In this document: in pieces, positions 62,818 through 64,000 of the stretch
How positions within the stretch are numbered: position 1 is the stretch's first letter
Layout of the letters: each line of letters opens with the position of its first letter
DNA from: CAYJBH01 sp964370605
Lineage (GTDB): Bacteria; Bacillota; Clostridia; Oscillospirales; Ruminococcaceae
DNA length: 64,000 nt
Assembly (NCBI GenBank): GCA_964370605.1
Contig: CAYJJX010000006.1
Span: 48,960-112,959, forward strand
Direction: 5' to 3'
The notes under the pieces: generated by a model
What the model was told of the DNA's origin: nothing
What the model saw: only the letters and a program-made list of their open reading frames with translations
Database searches by the model: none
Made by a program: the position numbers and the translations under genes

Positions 62818-63207
62818 CTATTCTTCATCTGCCATAGCCGTTAGGCTAAGCAAACGGAACATTTCGATCAACTCATCTTCAGCTATATTGCAGGAAGGAG
62901 CAATTTCCAAAATCTTCTGCATATGCTGCTCAATCTCTTTGAGTCGTGTTTCTTTCAAAAGCTCGGTATTCATTCCTGCAACAAACGACCCCTTGCCATG
63001 CACTGTATTGATATAGCCATCCCGCTCCAGCTCGTCATATGCTTTTTTTGTCGTCACGACGCTGATCCGCAAATCCTTTGCAAGATTGCGAATAGACGGT
63101 ATAGCCTCCCCCTCTTTCAGCTCCCCCGAAATTATGAGCGTCTTTATCCGATCATAAAGCTGTTCATAGATAGGAATATTGTTTGAGTTTGAAATTATTA
63201 TATTCAC
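62818..63207 (-). CDS. GntR family regulator (YtrA type)
   Basis: 129 residues: winged-helix DNA-binding domain (IYEQLYDRIKTLIISGELKEGEAIPSIRNLAKDL) and a short helical dimerisation tail without a ligand-binding domain, as in YtrA. It heads the regulator-ATPase-permease unit and probably represses it. Confidence 0.93.
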   Translation of the reverse strand: MNIIISNSNNIPIYEQLYDRIKTLIISGELKEGEAIPSIRNLAKDLRISVVTTKKAYDELERDGYINTVHGKGSFVAGMNTELLKETRLKEIEQHMQKILEIAPSCNIAEDELIEMFRLLSLTAMADEE

Positions 63208-63221
63208 TTTATCTCCGCTCT

Positions 63222-63290
63222 ACTGTTATCACTGTTTCAACTGTTCATGTATCATAATAACAGTTTAGCATCGTTTTAACACTTTGTCAA
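63222..63290 (-). promoter_or_regulatory. Promoter and likely GntR operator
   Basis: On the minus strand TTGACA (63290-63285), 17 bases, TAAACT (63267-63262). Inverted repeats ACTGTTAT/ATAACAGT (63222-63229 and 63257-63264) and AACTGTT/AACAGTT (63239-63245 and 63259-63265) overlap the -10, pointing to autorepression. The rest of 63208-63531 holds only a terminator. Confidence 0.65.
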
Positions 63291-63470
63291 GATGTTTCTG
63301 AAAAATTTTATAACGAAACCACTTCAAACTCCTTTTAAAACTGTGGAATGCCGTTCTGCGTAGAGCATGTGCAACTGCATTACTATATTCCGGTTGACGC
63401 GAACACAATTAAAATGAAGTTTTAGCAACCGAATCGTATAAGCCTTGAAACTGTTGTCAAATAAGCATAT

Positions 63471-63511
63471 ACAAACCCCCTGCGGCTCGTAAGGAACCGC
63501 AGGGGGTTTGT
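63471..63511. terminator. Terminator after nifJ
   Basis: 15-bp perfect GC-rich stem (63471-63485 with 63497-63511) around an 11-base loop; T-run weak. Confidence 0.75.
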
Positions 63512-63531
63512 ATTATGGAATAAACTGTGCC

Positions 63532-64000
63532 TTAGTACAGATTTGACAATCTCATTAGATAGTCGTATCTGTTCTTGGCGGTGTCTGCCGCTTTGTCGAA
63601 CAGAGCCTCGGCACGATCCGGGAAGGAGATTGCAAGACGGGTATAACGGGTCTCGCTCTTGATGAAGTCCTCATAGCTCTCGGTCGGTGCTTTGCTGTCC
63701 ATGATGAACGGATTCTCTCCCGCTGCCTTGCGGCGAGGATCGAAGCGGAACAGATGCCAGTAGCCTGCCTGTACAGCACGCTTGATTTCCAGCTGGCTGT
63801 TTGCCATGCCGCCCTTGACACCGTGCATCTCACAGGGTGAGTAGCCGATGATGATGGACGGGCCGGGATAGCTCTCAGCTTCTTTGATCGCCTTGATGGT
63901 CTGGTTCATGTCTGCACCCATACCGATGTGTGCTACATAAACATAACCATAGCTCATTGCGATAGACGCAAGGTCTTTTTTGCCGATAGACTTACCTGCC
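63532..64000 (-). CDS. nifJ: Pyruvate:ferredoxin (flavodoxin) oxidoreductase, C-terminal part
   Basis: The last 155 or so residues of a protein of about 1170; the rest lies beyond the window. SIGKKDLASIAMSYGYVYVAHIGMGAD and IIGYSPCEMHGVKGGM match the thiamine diphosphate-binding C-terminal region of the homodimeric enzyme. It oxidises pyruvate to acetyl-CoA and CO2, passing electrons to ferredoxin, which can feed the hydrogenase in this window. The codon usage is visibly more GC-rich than in neighbouring genes, as expected for a highly expressed gene. Confidence 0.95.
   Translation of the reverse strand, partial: AGKSIGKKDLASIAMSYGYVYVAHIGMGADMNQTIKAIKEAESYPGPSIIIGYSPCEMHGVKGGMANSQLEIKRAVQAGYWHLFRFDPRRKAAGENPFIMDSKAPTESYEDFIKSETRYTRLAISFPDRAEALFDKAADTAKNRYDYLMRLSNLY

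Overview
The window looks like a chromosomal segment of an anaerobic, fermentative member of the Clostridia (Firmicutes), perhaps Oscillospirales-like; the exact taxon cannot be read from the sequence. Pointers are moderate-to-low GC, strong AGGAGG-type ribosome binding sites, a pyruvate:ferredoxin oxidoreductase end, [FeFe]-hydrogenase genes, an ABC sugar importer of the Lpl/Ytc type with a membrane-bound AraC regulator, a GPH sugar symporter, a YtrA-type GntR/ABC unit and a short flagellin. No phage genes, transposases, rRNA genes or CRISPR arrays were seen.

Layout. 1-2.5 kb: the end of a beta-carbonic anhydrase, the rplU-rpmA ribosomal operon with a leader, tRNA-Pro(TGG), and a gene-free tract built from a tandem 98-bp repeat and a second copy of the tRNA 3' end. 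2.5-12.8 kb: an eleven-gene minus-strand operon that makes and exports an unusual acyl group (FkbH-like protein, adenylating enzyme, GNAT, two carrier proteins, SDR, split transketolase, MaoC hydratase, MBOAT acyltransferase, SGNH protein). 12.9-13.1 kb: a probable free-standing small RNA. 13.2-19.1 kb: a short MutS2-like protein, a pair of unfamiliar genes including a C39-like cysteine peptidase, and a lipoprotein. 19.2-19.4 kb: a run of six hairpins. 19.5-27.3 kb: AraC regulator, carbohydrate ABC importer and a six-hairpin glycosidase-like enzyme. 27.4-32.0 kb: catalytic [FeFe] hydrogenase, SpoIIE-like phosphatase, PAS-containing sensory hydrogenase and 2Fe-2S protein, with a structured leader. 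32.4-34.7 kb: a small membrane protein and a GPH symporter. 35.0-40.0 kb: two further MBOAT/SGNH pairs facing each other. 38.5-55.6 kb: a minus-strand run that begins with DUF1385 and prmC and continues through an AI-2E family protein into a polysaccharide locus with eight glycosyltransferase-type proteins, an acetyltransferase, a Wzm/Wzt-type exporter and an FkbM methyltransferase. 55.7-64 kb: a GT2-like remnant, a DUF975 protein with a Gln/Pro repeat tail, an MFS transporter, a GCS2-type ligase, flagellin with a sigma-28-like promoter, a GntR/ABC unit and the 3' end of nifJ.

A recurring theme is the cell surface. Three separate MBOAT/SGNH pairs, a glycan exporter and many glycosyltransferases suggest a heavily decorated envelope. 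The 2.5-12.8 kb operon is the best candidate for an uncharacterised system: its parts resemble a dlt-type pathway rebuilt to load a sugar-phosphate-derived acyl unit (possibly glyceryl or a ketol-derived unit) on a dedicated carrier protein and transfer it outside the membrane. The chemistry is inferred from families, not shown by the sequence.
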